This document shows positions 1 to 7,309 of a stretch of 38,667 nucleotides of DNA, piece by piece. Positions within the stretch are counted from its first letter, which is position 1, and each line of letters starts with the position of its first letter. This DNA is from Muribaculaceae bacterium (lineage in GTDB: Bacteria > Bacteroidota > Bacteroidia > Bacteroidales > Muribaculaceae): assembly GCA_011959405.1 (NCBI GenBank), contig BLLX01000011.1, positions 1 through 38,667 of the forward strand, given 5' to 3'. Under the pieces are notes generated by a model. That model did not search any database. It saw nothing but the letters and a program-made list of their open reading frames with translations, and was not told where the DNA came from. Both the position numbers and the translations under genes were made by a program.

Positions 1-20
1 AGAATTTTGGAATACAACAT

Positions 21-30
21 AGAAGGAGGT
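21..30 (+). promoter_or_regulatory. Strong Shine-Dalgarno sequence
   Basis: AGAAGGAGGT lies four bases before the ATG at 35 and is a near-perfect anti-16S match. The other genes in this window have no or only weak SD sequences, which is usual in Bacteroidetes. This site fixes the start of the small gene at 35 and hints that the gene came from elsewhere or is expressed strongly. Confidence 0.75.
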
Positions 31-34
31 ATTT

Positions 35-208
35 ATGAATGAATTAAAAGTTGGTGATATTGTGTATCTAAACTCTGACGATAGAATTGAGATGACAGTT
101 GTATGGATTGACGAATACAAAACAGCAACCTGTGCCTATTTTAATAGTCTGACTCATATTTTTGAAAGAGTTCAATTCCCAATCAACGCATTGACAAAAG
201 TTGGATAA
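35..208 (+). CDS. Small DUF2158 (YodC-like) family protein
   Basis: This is a 57-residue ORF running from ATG to TAA, directly behind a strong ribosome binding site. The N-terminus MNELKVGDIVYLNSDD, followed by MTVVWID and a Cys-Ala-Tyr-Phe stretch, matches the pattern of the DUF2158/YodC family: a K-V-G-D-x-V start, a 'MTV' strand, then C-x-W/Y-F. These are small cytosolic proteins with a predicted SH3-like beta barrel and no established function. The assignment is from remembered family pattern, not from a search. The gene stands alone here. An upstream gene may lie outside the window, since only 34 bases precede it. Family members are common on plasmids, phages and conjugative elements, so an accessory origin is plausible but unproven. 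Confidence 0.7.
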   Translation: MNELKVGDIVYLNSDDRIEMTVVWIDEYKTATCAYFNSLTHIFERVQFPINALTKVG

Positions 209-321
209 CTTGTTTGAATACTACTATTCCAAACATTCTTATAATAATGGTTTCTGACTCCATTCGTCCACTTATATCCTCGCCTTGTATAATTGGTTTT
301 CGGATAATCTCTTTTTGAATT

Positions 322-374
322 AATGCTTTCATATCGTTTGGTTTTATTTCGCCTATAACTGATATGAAAGCATT
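322..374. repeat. Perfect 14-bp inverted repeat with 25-base loop
   Basis: AATGCTTTCATATC (322-335) is exactly complementary to GATATGAAAGCATT (361-374). It lies between the convergent DUF2158-like gene and msrAB, where a bidirectional terminator would be expected. There is no T-tract after either arm and the stem is AT-rich, so it is not a classical terminator. It could be a transcript-end stem-loop, a protein binding site or a small mobile-element remnant. The rest of the 209-452 spacer shows nothing else I can support. Confidence 0.7.
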
Positions 375-452
375 CTATTCATGCGCCACTCTTTTTAGGG
401 TAATGTCGTATAAACTTACCATCGGCATATGCCCTACTCTATTGTTTATATG

Positions 453-1508
453 TCAGCGGACATAGCGGATGTATTCGCCATAGCCTTCTTTTTTCATTTC
501 GGACAATGGGATGAATCTTAATGAAGCGGAATTGATGCAGTAGCGGAGTCCGCCCTTATCACGCGGGCCGTCGTGAAATACATGGCCCAGATGAGAGTTG
601 CCATTGGCCGAGCGGATTTCGATACGGTCCATTCCATGACTGAGATCGCGTCGTTCAGTTATAATATCGTTCTGTATCGGCTGTGTGAAACTGGGCCAAC
701 CGCAGCCGGAATCAAATTTGTCGGATGAAGAGAACAGAGGTTCTCCGGTAATGACATCCACATAAATGCCTTCGCGGTGTTCGTCCCAATACTCATTGTC
801 AAATGGGGGTTCGGTGTCATTTTCCTGAGTGACTGCATATTGTATAGGCGTCAGTATGTGGCGCAAAGTGTCGTTATCTGACGTCCCTTTGTTATTGGCA
901 TTGCGGGCAATGTCAAATATCTCGGGATCAATATGGCAATATCCTCCGGGATTTTTTTCGAGATACTCCTGATGATAGTCTTCCGCCTTATAGAAACTGG
1001 ACAATGGGCCTATTTCTACAGCAAACCGATGGCCATAGTGTTTCTGATACGGTGTGACGGCTTTGTCGATTGCCGCGGCTTGATGGTTGTCGGTATAATA
1101 TATTCCTGAGCGATATTGTGTGCCCTCATCGTTCCCTTGTCGGTTTACAGACGTAGGATCGATGGTCAGCATATAAAGCTCGATCAATTTATCGAGGGTT
1201 ATTTGTTCCGGATCATATGTTACTTTGACGGTTTCGGCAGCATTTGTCGCACCTGTGCATACTGTACGATAATCAGGATTCGAAACTGTGGGATTGGCAT
1301 ATCCGACTTCAGTGTGAACCACGCCGGGTACAAGACTGAAAAAATGTTCTGTGCCCCAGAAGCAACCACCGGCAAAATAGATTTCTTTGTTGTCTGTCAT
1401 AGAGTTTGAGTCCGTATAGTTTGACACAGAGGATGGATGTTTGGTGCATGACGACCCGTCGATTGTCAGAAACAGTAAACCGACAATAGTGACAATAGGT
1501 CTTTTCAT
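453..1508 (-). CDS. msrAB: Exported bifunctional methionine sulfoxide reductase MsrA-MsrB
   Basis: The protein reduces both epimers of methionine sulfoxide and repairs oxidised proteins. The N-terminal half is MsrA, with the catalytic Cys in GGCFWGTEH (about residue 49 from the chosen start) and the typical [17 protein letters not shown] segment. The C-terminal half is MsrB, with CGWPSF and the catalytic Cys in [11 protein letters not shown]. The CxxC zinc motifs of zinc-type MsrB are not evident. The N-terminus has a KR pair, a hydrophobic stretch and a Cys within DGSSCTK, so the protein is probably a lipoprotein or otherwise exported and acts in the envelope. I chose the ATG at 1508 because it gives a normal signal peptide. 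An in-frame ATG at 1529 adds seven residues and cannot be excluded. No Shine-Dalgarno sequence is visible for either start. Confidence 0.93.
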   Translation of the reverse strand: MKRPIVTIVGLLFLTIDGSSCTKHPSSVSNYTDSNSMTDNKEIYFAGGCFWGTEHFFSLVPGVVHTEVGYANPTVSNPDYRTVCTGATNAAETVKVTYDPEQITLDKLIELYMLTIDPTSVNRQGNDEGTQYRSGIYYTDNHQAAAIDKAVTPYQKHYGHRFAVEIGPLSSFYKAEDYHQEYLEKNPGGYCHIDPEIFDIARNANNKGTSDNDTLRHILTPIQYAVTQENDTEPPFDNEYWDEHREGIYVDVITGEPLFSSSDKFDSGCGWPSFTQPIQNDIITERRDLSHGMDRIEIRSANGNSHLGHVFHDGPRDKGGLRYCINSASLRFIPLSEMKKEGYGEYIRYVR

Positions 1509-1654
1509 ATATTTCAACATCAGTGTCATGTAATGATTATAACATATATCAAAGGGCAGATGTTGTACTAAAAACTATATTTTGAGTGAGATATTAAGGC
1601 GTTTAGATAATTTGTCGTATTTTTGCGAATGACAAGACTATAAAAATCAGACAA

Positions 1655-1968
1655 ATGACAGTGGAAATAGCCATACAAAATGCGATATTGAAGAATGTGG
1701 ATGACAGGACGCTGCAAATATCGTTGCTATCATTGGAGTGGCTGTTAAAAAGGATTTTTTCGTAAATCCTGCAATATTCGCGACTATGGATCAAATGGTA
1801 GCAAACGATTCATATAGAATTTTGTGCCGTTTTGGGAGAAATGTGCTGCAAAACGGGTTGTCTGTCGACCAGACGAATTTTATGGATTTTTGCAGGCAGA
1901 CAAACTACAGGCGTTATTATACCGTGGACCACCGGCAATACAGTGTACACATCCTGAATCCAGACTGA
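1655..1968 (+). pseudogene. Possible small gene of unknown function, split by a frameshift
   Basis: Two plus-strand reading frames follow each other without a gap. The first runs from the ATG at 1655 and stops at 1763-1765 (36 residues, start MTVEIAIQNAILKNVDD). The second continues in the -1 frame through KDFFVNPAIFATMDQMV and ends at 1968. Joined near the A5/T6 runs at 1747-1760, they give a protein of about 100 residues without recognised domains. A TATTTTTG -7-like element lies at 1618-1625, without a good -33 partner. A hairpin starts seven bases after the stop. Either this is a decayed gene, a sequencing error, two tiny genes, or chance. The second frame alone has its own ATG at 1738 (76 residues). 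A minus-strand ORF at 1603-1794 with one hydrophobic helix overlaps and is an alternative. Confidence 0.35.
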
Positions 1969-1974
1969 GATTAT

Positions 1975-2022
1975 AAATGAGTTCAGCCACCTGACATTTA
2001 AACCAGATGGCTGAATTCATTT
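1975..2022. terminator. Bidirectional hairpin terminator
   Basis: Arms at 1975-1989 and 2008-2022 are complementary over 15 positions, with one position that is G-U in RNA, around an 18-base loop. The stem is flanked by AAAT/ATTT. It sits between the possible small plus-strand gene (ends 1968) and the minus-strand secreted protein gene (ends 2043), so it probably serves both. Confidence 0.7.
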
Positions 2023-2042
2023 AATAATCAGTCAATAGAAGG

Positions 2043-3575
2043 CTATTTTATGAGACGTTTGGCTGTTTTTGTGCTGCCGTCGTCATATTTGGTCGTGATA
2101 ATCACGATTGAACCGGGAGCGGGATTACTGATTATGCGTCCTGCAAGATCAGTGACGGTTTCGCTGACTGCGATACGGTCTGCTCCGGAAACAGAATCAA
2201 GACCGGCAGGCTGGCGGCCGGAAGAATTGGAAATGCCATCGACTGTATAGGTTGATTCCACTTCTACTGTGGTCCATTCAGGAACGTCATGAAGATAGAT
2301 GGTGTGGAGAGATCCGTTGACATAGAAATCATAGTAGTCTGTGAACTTATAGCTGATATCGGTCATCGGTTCTGTTAGTCCGTTATAGCTTCCGGGGGTG
2401 AACCGGTAAGGTTCTCCGTCAAAGAAAACCCGGTAGGTGATATGCTCGGGGTTGATGTAGTTGCCATCGGTGTCTGTAGACGGGATGGTTATATAGAGCA
2501 TATCGTTAAGGCTGTCGTGCTCAACTGTCGGCATGGCCGGCACAGCAGGTTTGTCACCACCATAAGGGAATATGTTCACCTCTTGTATTCCGGAGTAGAA
2601 ATTGGAAAGAGAGTAGCCGGCTTCGACGATATATGTATCTGCAGGCGACAATGTCAGTCTGTTCCCATCATCAGTGACATCAAAGGAATATTGCATGATC
2701 ATGTTCAGTGTCGGATATCCGAATTCGTCAGGTTCACCCTCCACGGCTCCGATAAGCCGGATATAATATCGCGGATTGGATGTGAGGATGTAGCCGGAAT
2801 TGATTGTAAGCACACCGTTTTTAATAGTTCCGGACACATAATCCTCAGGAGCCATTTCCGACAGTCCGGCTATATAGACAGTATCACCGTCACGGGCTAC
2901 GGAAACAAAACGTGCATCACCAGTTGAAGTCATGAGCCATTGTTGTACGGGAATTTCTTCAGGAGGGATGACTTTATGTATATCACCCACCGGTTCCATT
3001 GTATAATTAAAGAAGAACATGTAGATTCCGGCGTCGTCCATAGTCTCACCGTCTTCATACACTGCGACGTAGACATTGTCGTCGGTCTGAACGATACGGT
3101 TGTCTGAAATGGTGAAATGGAATTCGTCCAAAAAAGAGTTGACTTGTCCGGAGCCATCCACGGTCACAGCCTCAAAATAAAGTTTCTGATCGAATTTTTC
3201 GTTGGCATACAGCACTTGACCTGTTTTGACAGTAATATCATTGCCGTCAACCGTTCCTTTTATCCATGAATATTCTTCGTCGTCGCTATAGCGGTTATAG
3301 CCGGGATTGAGATCCCGGAACCATATTGTCTTGCCATCATCGCTCATTCGTATGGTCATTTTATAGCCGTCCTGATCTTCCTGACCGAAAATATCGCCAT
3401 ATTCAGTGACATTCATTATATATGGAATCTCCGTACCCTCCGGATTGTAAACGGGATCCTGATCCATGGGTATTCCGGCTATTTTTGCCGGGATCTTCGT
3501 CATTGGCGATGATGCCGATACCGCAGCCGGCAACAGCATTATGACCGCTAAAGCTGATAGTGATTTGATGTGCAT
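2043..3575 (-). CDS. Secreted protein of unknown function with type IX-like C-terminal tail
   Basis: The 510-residue product begins with a clear Sec signal peptide (MHIKSLSALAVIMLLPAAVSA) and cleavage is expected after the AVSA. The body is rich in aromatic residues, Gly and Asp, with repeated short beta-type segments (for example TIWFRDLNPGYN, DAGIYMFFFNYT, YYIRLIGAVEG), and shows no enzyme motif I recognise. The last 40 residues contain a DLAGRII segment, a Pro-Gly turn, a beta strand and a DGSTKTAKRLIK end. This resembles the type A sorting tail of the type IX secretion system, though it is divergent. The likely location is cell surface or extracellular. The gene is monocistronic, with a TAATTTTG -7 element upstream. 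Similar secreted proteins are frequent in gut Bacteroidales. I give no function. Confidence 0.85.
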   Translation of the reverse strand: MHIKSLSALAVIMLLPAAVSASSPMTKIPAKIAGIPMDQDPVYNPEGTEIPYIMNVTEYGDIFGQEDQDGYKMTIRMSDDGKTIWFRDLNPGYNRYSDDEEYSWIKGTVDGNDITVKTGQVLYANEKFDQKLYFEAVTVDGSGQVNSFLDEFHFTISDNRIVQTDDNVYVAVYEDGETMDDAGIYMFFFNYTMEPVGDIHKVIPPEEIPVQQWLMTSTGDARFVSVARDGDTVYIAGLSEMAPEDYVSGTIKNGVLTINSGYILTSNPRYYIRLIGAVEGEPDEFGYPTLNMIMQYSFDVTDDGNRLTLSPADTYIVEAGYSLSNFYSGIQEVNIFPYGGDKPAVPAMPTVEHDSLNDMLYITIPSTDTDGNYINPEHITYRVFFDGEPYRFTPGSYNGLTEPMTDISYKFTDYYDFYVNGSLHTIYLHDVPEWTTVEVESTYTVDGISNSSGRQPAGLDSVSGADRIAVSETVTDLAGRIISNPAPGSIVIITTKYDDGSTKTAKRLIK

Positions 3576-3613
3576 TTTGCTTTAAATAAAATGTGATTTA
3601 TGTTATTCGGGAG

Positions 3614-3647
3614 CAAAATTACTCAAAAAGTACGACAAAATGACAAA
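3614..3647 (-). promoter_or_regulatory. Probable promoter of the secreted-protein gene
   Basis: Read on the minus strand, TTTG (3644-3647) and TAATTTTG (3614-3621) are 22 bases apart, one base wider than the usual Bacteroidetes spacing. It ends 38 bases before the ATG at 3575. Confidence 0.4.
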
Positions 3648-3676
3648 TGACACATTGAAAGTATGCTCCAGTCGCT

Positions 3677-4282
3677 TCAGGGTGTTGTGATGTTTGATAG
3701 TATTTCGTCTATTATACGTGGGAAATGCTCCCGTTCCAGAGAGTGGACTTTTCGTTCCACATCCTCAGGGGTGTCGGTAGCGGCAACAGGTACGTTTGTC
3801 TGGAATATGATATTGCCTTCGTCGCAACGTTCGCTCACGAAGTGAACTGTTATGCCGGTTTCGGTTTCTCCGGCAGCCACCACAGCCGCATGAACATGAT
3901 GGCCATACATTCCTTTGCCGCCATATTTTGGAAGAAGCGACGGATGAATGTTTATGATTTTTTCCTGATAACGTTCGATAATGAATACAGGCATCATCAG
4001 AAGAAATCCGGCAAGTACTATCATGTCGATTGCATGTCGGTCGAGTAGCGGCAGGATGGTATCTGGGTCGTTGAGTTCCGTTTTTGTCATAACGGCAGAG
4101 GGCACACCAAATCTGTCGGCCCGCTGCAATACCATGGCATCCGGACGGTTGCACACGATGAGTGCAACTTCTCCACCACAAGATCTCTCATTGTCGTTGA
4201 AATATCGGATGATATTTTCGGCATTAGTGCCGTTGCCTGATGCGAATATAGCTATACGTTTTTTATTGCCTTGCTTTTCCAT
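3677..4282 (-). CDS. purN: Phosphoribosylglycinamide formyltransferase (GAR transformylase)
   Basis: The enzyme transfers the formyl group of 10-formyl-tetrahydrofolate to GAR in de novo purine synthesis and is cytosolic. At 201 residues it has the normal length. Visible family features are the N-terminal strand and loop KRIAIFASGNGTNAENI, the catalytic Asn and His in INIHPSLLPKYGGKGMYGHH, and the conserved acidic loop VSERCDEGNI, which carries the catalytic Asp. The start at 4282 follows 40 bases after the terminator of the glyS-lemA-FKBP operon, so purN has its own promoter. TATCTTTA just upstream is one base from the TAnnTTTG element. It is a single gene here, not clustered with other pur genes. 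Confidence 0.96.
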   Translation of the reverse strand: MEKQGNKKRIAIFASGNGTNAENIIRYFNDNERSCGGEVALIVCNRPDAMVLQRADRFGVPSAVMTKTELNDPDTILPLLDRHAIDMIVLAGFLLMMPVFIIERYQEKIINIHPSLLPKYGGKGMYGHHVHAAVVAAGETETGITVHFVSERCDEGNIIFQTNVPVAATDTPEDVERKVHSLEREHFPRIIDEILSNITTP

Positions 4283-4322
4283 ACCATAAAGATAATATAA
4301 AAGAATATAAACGGATCAAGTT

Positions 4323-4368
4323 ATACAGAGAAAAAGGGCCGAATTATTTCGGCCCTTTTTCTCTGTAT
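4323..4368. terminator. Strong rho-independent terminator, perfect 21-bp stem
   Basis: Arms 4323-4343 and 4348-4368 are exact complements around a TTAT loop. A GGGCCGAA core is preceded by A5 and, on the other strand, followed by T5. It lies downstream of the minus-strand FKBP gene (ends 4392) and closes the glyS-lemA-FKBP operon before purN. It is symmetrical and could work in both directions. Confidence 0.9.
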
Positions 4369-4391
4369 ACAGTAGTGCAATACATATTGAT

Positions 4392-4940
4392 TTACGGCTT
4401 AATTTCGTAGGCTGGAATGTCTCTGAGGTGCAACCGGAAACAGAGGGCGGAATATGGCGGAATCTTACCCACGGAACTGGAACCGTATGCAGCCTCGTAG
4501 GGTATCAGCAGTTCCACCTCATCGCCGACGTGCATCTGCTCCATGGCTATGGGCCATCCGGATATCACTGAACTGAGAGTGACATTGACTGTGCTGTCTG
4601 GCAACACCGCATACGTGGAGTCAAAAGGTTCTCCGTTATAGAGTGTGCCTTTGTATTTGACGGCAACCTGCGATGTGAGCATCGGCGTCAGATTGTCTTT
4701 TGTCGTCTCCGGATCGTTGATCCACCGCATCAGCACATAGAGATTTTTGTTCCATGTGGGCACAACTTTTGTGTACTTTCCGCTGTGTTCCTGTTCGGCA
4801 AGCCAATTCTGATTTGTCTCACGCCATTCTTTATAGTCAGACCATTGGTCGTCGGAACTGCCGCATGACCAGACGGACACTGCACCGATCACACATAGGA
4901 TCACGGATGGGAGGGATTTCAACGCTTTGTTCATCATCAT
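4392..4940 (-). CDS. FKBP-type peptidyl-prolyl isomerase lipoprotein
   Basis: The 182-residue protein carries an N-terminal lipoprotein signal with the Cys in VSVWSCGSSDD; the acidic residues after Cys are typical for surface or outer-membrane lipoproteins of Bacteroidetes. Residues about 85-180 form an FKBP domain: VAVKYKGTLYNGEPFDST, VISGWPIAMEQMHVGDEVEL, IPYEAAYGSS and GKIPPYSALCFRLHL. It should catalyse proline cis-trans isomerisation and assist folding in the periplasm or at the outer membrane. The region between the lipobox and the FKBP core (residues 30-80, Trp-rich) is a short extension. It is the last gene of the glyS-lemA-FKBP unit, 23 bases behind lemA. Three ATG codons in a row make the exact start uncertain by two residues. 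Confidence 0.93.
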   Translation of the reverse strand: MMMNKALKSLPSVILCVIGAVSVWSCGSSDDQWSDYKEWRETNQNWLAEQEHSGKYTKVVPTWNKNLYVLMRWINDPETTKDNLTPMLTSQVAVKYKGTLYNGEPFDSTYAVLPDSTVNVTLSSVISGWPIAMEQMHVGDEVELLIPYEAAYGSSSVGKIPPYSALCFRLHLRDIPAYEIKP

Positions 4941-4963
4941 ATACCTATTTCCCTGCTGCGGAA

Positions 4964-5554
4964 TCAGAATTTCACGGTAGGAGCTATATCGGCTCCTTCG
5001 GATGCCTGAAAATACGGCTTGACCTTAAATCCGAAAAATGAGGCAAAAATATTGGTGGGGAAACGGCGTATCAGAGTGTTGTAGGCCTGGGCAGCATGGT
5101 TGAAGTCCTTGCGCGCTACCTGAATACGGTTTTCAGTTCCGGCCAGCTCATCCTGAAAACGCATGAAGTTTTCATTGGCTTTAAGATCGGGATAGGCTTC
5201 TGTCACGGACAGCAGCGACTTCAAAGCGGCACTCAACTGATTCTGTGCCTGTGTGTAACGCTGAAGCGATGCTTCGTCAAGCGAATCGACACTGAGGTTT
5301 ATTGTTCCAACCTTGGCACGGGCTTCAGTTACGTTCTGCAGAGTCTGTGACTCATGAGTGGCGTAACCTTTGACTGTTTCTACAAGATTCGGGATAAGAT
5401 CGGCGCGGCGCTGATACTGGGTGTTGACATTGGCCCATGCCTGCTCCACGTTTTCCTGTTCGGTTACCATTGTGTTGTATTTGCTGCATCCGGTGCCACA
5501 GAGCAGAAGCAGCAATACGCCCACTACAAGTAATACTATGACTGATTTTTTCAT
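4964..5554 (-). CDS. lemA: LemA family protein
   Basis: The 196-residue protein has one N-terminal hydrophobic segment (residues 4-22) followed by Cys in TGCSKYN, so it is either membrane-anchored or a lipoprotein. It then shows the LemA helical domain: VEQAWANVNTQYQRRADLIP, NLVETVKGYATHE, AYPDLKANENFMRFQDEL, GTENRIQVARKDFN and FPTNIFASFFGF. LemA proteins are envelope helical-bundle proteins whose molecular role is unclear. The ATG overlaps the glyS stop as ATGA, so translation is probably coupled. LemA is often paired with a TPM-domain protein in other Bacteroidetes; no such gene is here. Confidence 0.95.
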   Translation of the reverse strand: MKKSVIVLLVVGVLLLLLCGTGCSKYNTMVTEQENVEQAWANVNTQYQRRADLIPNLVETVKGYATHESQTLQNVTEARAKVGTINLSVDSLDEASLQRYTQAQNQLSAALKSLLSVTEAYPDLKANENFMRFQDELAGTENRIQVARKDFNHAAQAYNTLIRRFPTNIFASFFGFKVKPYFQASEGADIAPTVKF

Positions 5555-7095
5555 GACAGTTTGCGTAATAAGGAGTTAATGCTTACACGATCGTGAATCA
5601 GGCGGTGAAGATCGGCGATGTTGACACGGGTCTGTTCCATTGAATCGCGTTCGCGCAGAGTAACGGTGTTGTCCTCCAAGGTCTGATGGTCAACCGTGAT
5701 GCAGAAAGGAGTGCCTATGGCATCCTGACGGCGGTAGCGTTTTCCAATGGAGTCCTTTTCATCATAATGTGTGGCGAAGTCAAATTTCAAATCGCTGACG
5801 ATCTCACGCGCTTTTTCGGGGAGTCCGTCTTTTTTCACCAAAGGCATCACCGCGCATTTGACGGGAGCCAAGGGGGCCGGCAGATGCAGCACCACACGCT
5901 TGTCGCCACCGTCAAGCTGCTGTTCTTCATAGCTTGAGCAGAGCACGGAGAGGAACATGCGGTCTACGCCGATCGAGGTCTCGATCACGTATGGAGTATA
6001 GCTTTCGTTGAGTTCTGGATCGAAATACTGTATCTTTTTGCCTGAGAATTTCTCATGCTGGCTCAGGTCGAAGTTGGTGCGAGAGTGTATGCCCTCTACC
6101 TCCTTGAAGCCGAACGGCATGCGGAATTCGATGTCGGTGGCCGCATTGGCATAGTGAGCCAGTTTTTCATGATCATGGTAGCGGTATTTGTCGTCGCCCA
6201 TGCCCAGTGCCTTGTGCCAGCGCAGACGGGCTTCCTTCCACTGTCTGAACCATTCAAGCTCCGATCCGGGACGAACGAAGAACTGCATTTCCATCTGTTC
6301 GAACTCACGCATGCGGAAAATGAACTGACGGGCCACGATCTCATTGCGGAATGCCTTGCCGATCTGAGCGATGCCGAAAGGTATGCGCATGCGGCCGGTT
6401 TTCTGAACATTGAGGAAGTTGACAAATATGCCCTGGGCGGTTTCAGGGCGCAGATATACATTCATGGCGCCTTCGGCCGTGGATCCCATCTCGGTGCGGA
6501 ACATGAGATTGAACTGACGCACTTCGGTCCAGTTTTTAGTGCCTGACACCGGACATACAATCTGACGGTCCACGATGATCTGACGAAGTTCTTCGAGATT
6601 GTTGTCATTCATGGCCTGACTGAATCGCTCATGAAGTTCCTCGCGCTCTTTGGCTATGTCGGCTATGCGTGGATTGGTCTGGCGGAACAGAGCCTCATCG
6701 AAACTGTCGCCGAAACGCTTACGGGCCTTGGCAACCTCTTTTTCTATCTTGTCGTCGAGTTTGGCTATGTCTTCCTCGATCAGGACGTCGGCGCGATAGC
6801 GCTTCTTGCTGTCGCGGTTGTCGATCAGAGGATCATTGAAGGCGTCCACATGTCCGGATGCCTTCCATATAGTGGGATGCATGAAAATCGCGGAATCAAT
6901 ACCTACGATATTTTCATGAAGAAGGGTCATGGCGTCCCACCAATACCTTTTGATATTATTTTTCAGCTCCACGCCGTTCTGACCATAGTCATAAACGGCC
7001 GACAGACCATCGTAAATTTCGCTTGACTGGAACACGAAACCGTATTCCTTGGCATGAGAAACAATCTTTTTAAAAACGTCGTCTTGTTGTGCCAT
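5551..7095 (-). CDS. glyS: Glycine-tRNA ligase, single-chain class II type
   Basis: The enzyme charges tRNA-Gly with glycine using ATP. This is the homodimeric single-chain (eukaryote/archaea-like) type, 514 residues, not the alpha/beta tetramer. Class II motif 2 is seen as FRNEIVARQFIFRMREFEQ and motif 3 as IGVDRMFLSVL. The anticodon-binding domain occupies roughly the last 110 residues (from VVLHLPAPLAPVKCAVMPLV). I place the start at the ATG at 7095 (MAQQDDVFKKIVSHAKEYGF), because an upstream start at 7125 adds an unusual leader that is not expected in the family. A TAAATTTG -7 element lies about 30 bases upstream. It is the first gene of the glyS-lemA-FKBP operon. Confidence 0.96.
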   Translation of the reverse strand: MAQQDDVFKKIVSHAKEYGFVFQSSEIYDGLSAVYDYGQNGVELKNNIKRYWWDAMTLLHENIVGIDSAIFMHPTIWKASGHVDAFNDPLIDNRDSKKRYRADVLIEEDIAKLDDKIEKEVAKARKRFGDSFDEALFRQTNPRIADIAKEREELHERFSQAMNDNNLEELRQIIVDRQIVCPVSGTKNWTEVRQFNLMFRTEMGSTAEGAMNVYLRPETAQGIFVNFLNVQKTGRMRIPFGIAQIGKAFRNEIVARQFIFRMREFEQMEMQFFVRPGSELEWFRQWKEARLRWHKALGMGDDKYRYHDHEKLAHYANAATDIEFRMPFGFKEVEGIHSRTNFDLSQHEKFSGKKIQYFDPELNESYTPYVIETSIGVDRMFLSVLCSSYEEQQLDGGDKRVVLHLPAPLAPVKCAVMPLVKKDGLPEKAREIVSDLKFDFATHYDEKDSIGKRYRRQDAIGTPFCITVDHQTLEDNTVTLRERDSMEQTRVNIADLHRLIHDRVSINSLLRKLS

Positions 7096-7210
7096 ATCGG
7101 TTTTATTAGTTAAACTTAGCCGCAAATTTACGTAAAAATCCGGAAACTCTCATCTACTTGTCCCATTTTTATGAGGGATGGCGGATGATTGCAGAATTTT
7201 TTCGTTAATT

Positions 7211-7241
7211 TTTGTCATTAACAATAATAACGCTAACTTTG
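7211..7241 (+). promoter_or_regulatory. Promoter of frdCAB
   Basis: TTTG at 7211-7214 and TAACTTTG at 7234-7241 are separated by 19 bases, a full match to the Bacteroidetes primary sigma promoter. It leaves an untranslated leader of about 60 bases before the frdC ATG at 7310. Confidence 0.8.
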
Positions 7242-7309
7242 CACAAAGCAAATCGTGACCATAAACAATTATCCTTTAACATAAACCAATAATCTTTCAA
7301 CAAACTACC

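Noticed and set aside
322-374. Invertible promoter as in Bacteroides phase variation
   Set aside because: The arms are only 25 bases apart, too short for a promoter-bearing invertible segment, and no adjacent recombinase gene is seen.
1745-1760. Programmed -1 ribosomal frameshift site
   Set aside because: The sequence does not fit the canonical slippery heptamer and no downstream pseudoknot was identified; decay or error is simpler.
1603-1794. Minus-strand 63-residue ORF with one hydrophobic helix
   Set aside because: Weak: overlaps the plus-strand frames, no ribosome binding site or convincing promoter. Kept only as an alternative in the evidence of the 1655-1968 feature.
6055-6546. 163-residue plus-strand ORF antisense to glyS
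   Set aside because: Shadow frame of a strongly conserved aminoacyl-tRNA synthetase; the translation has no family signature.
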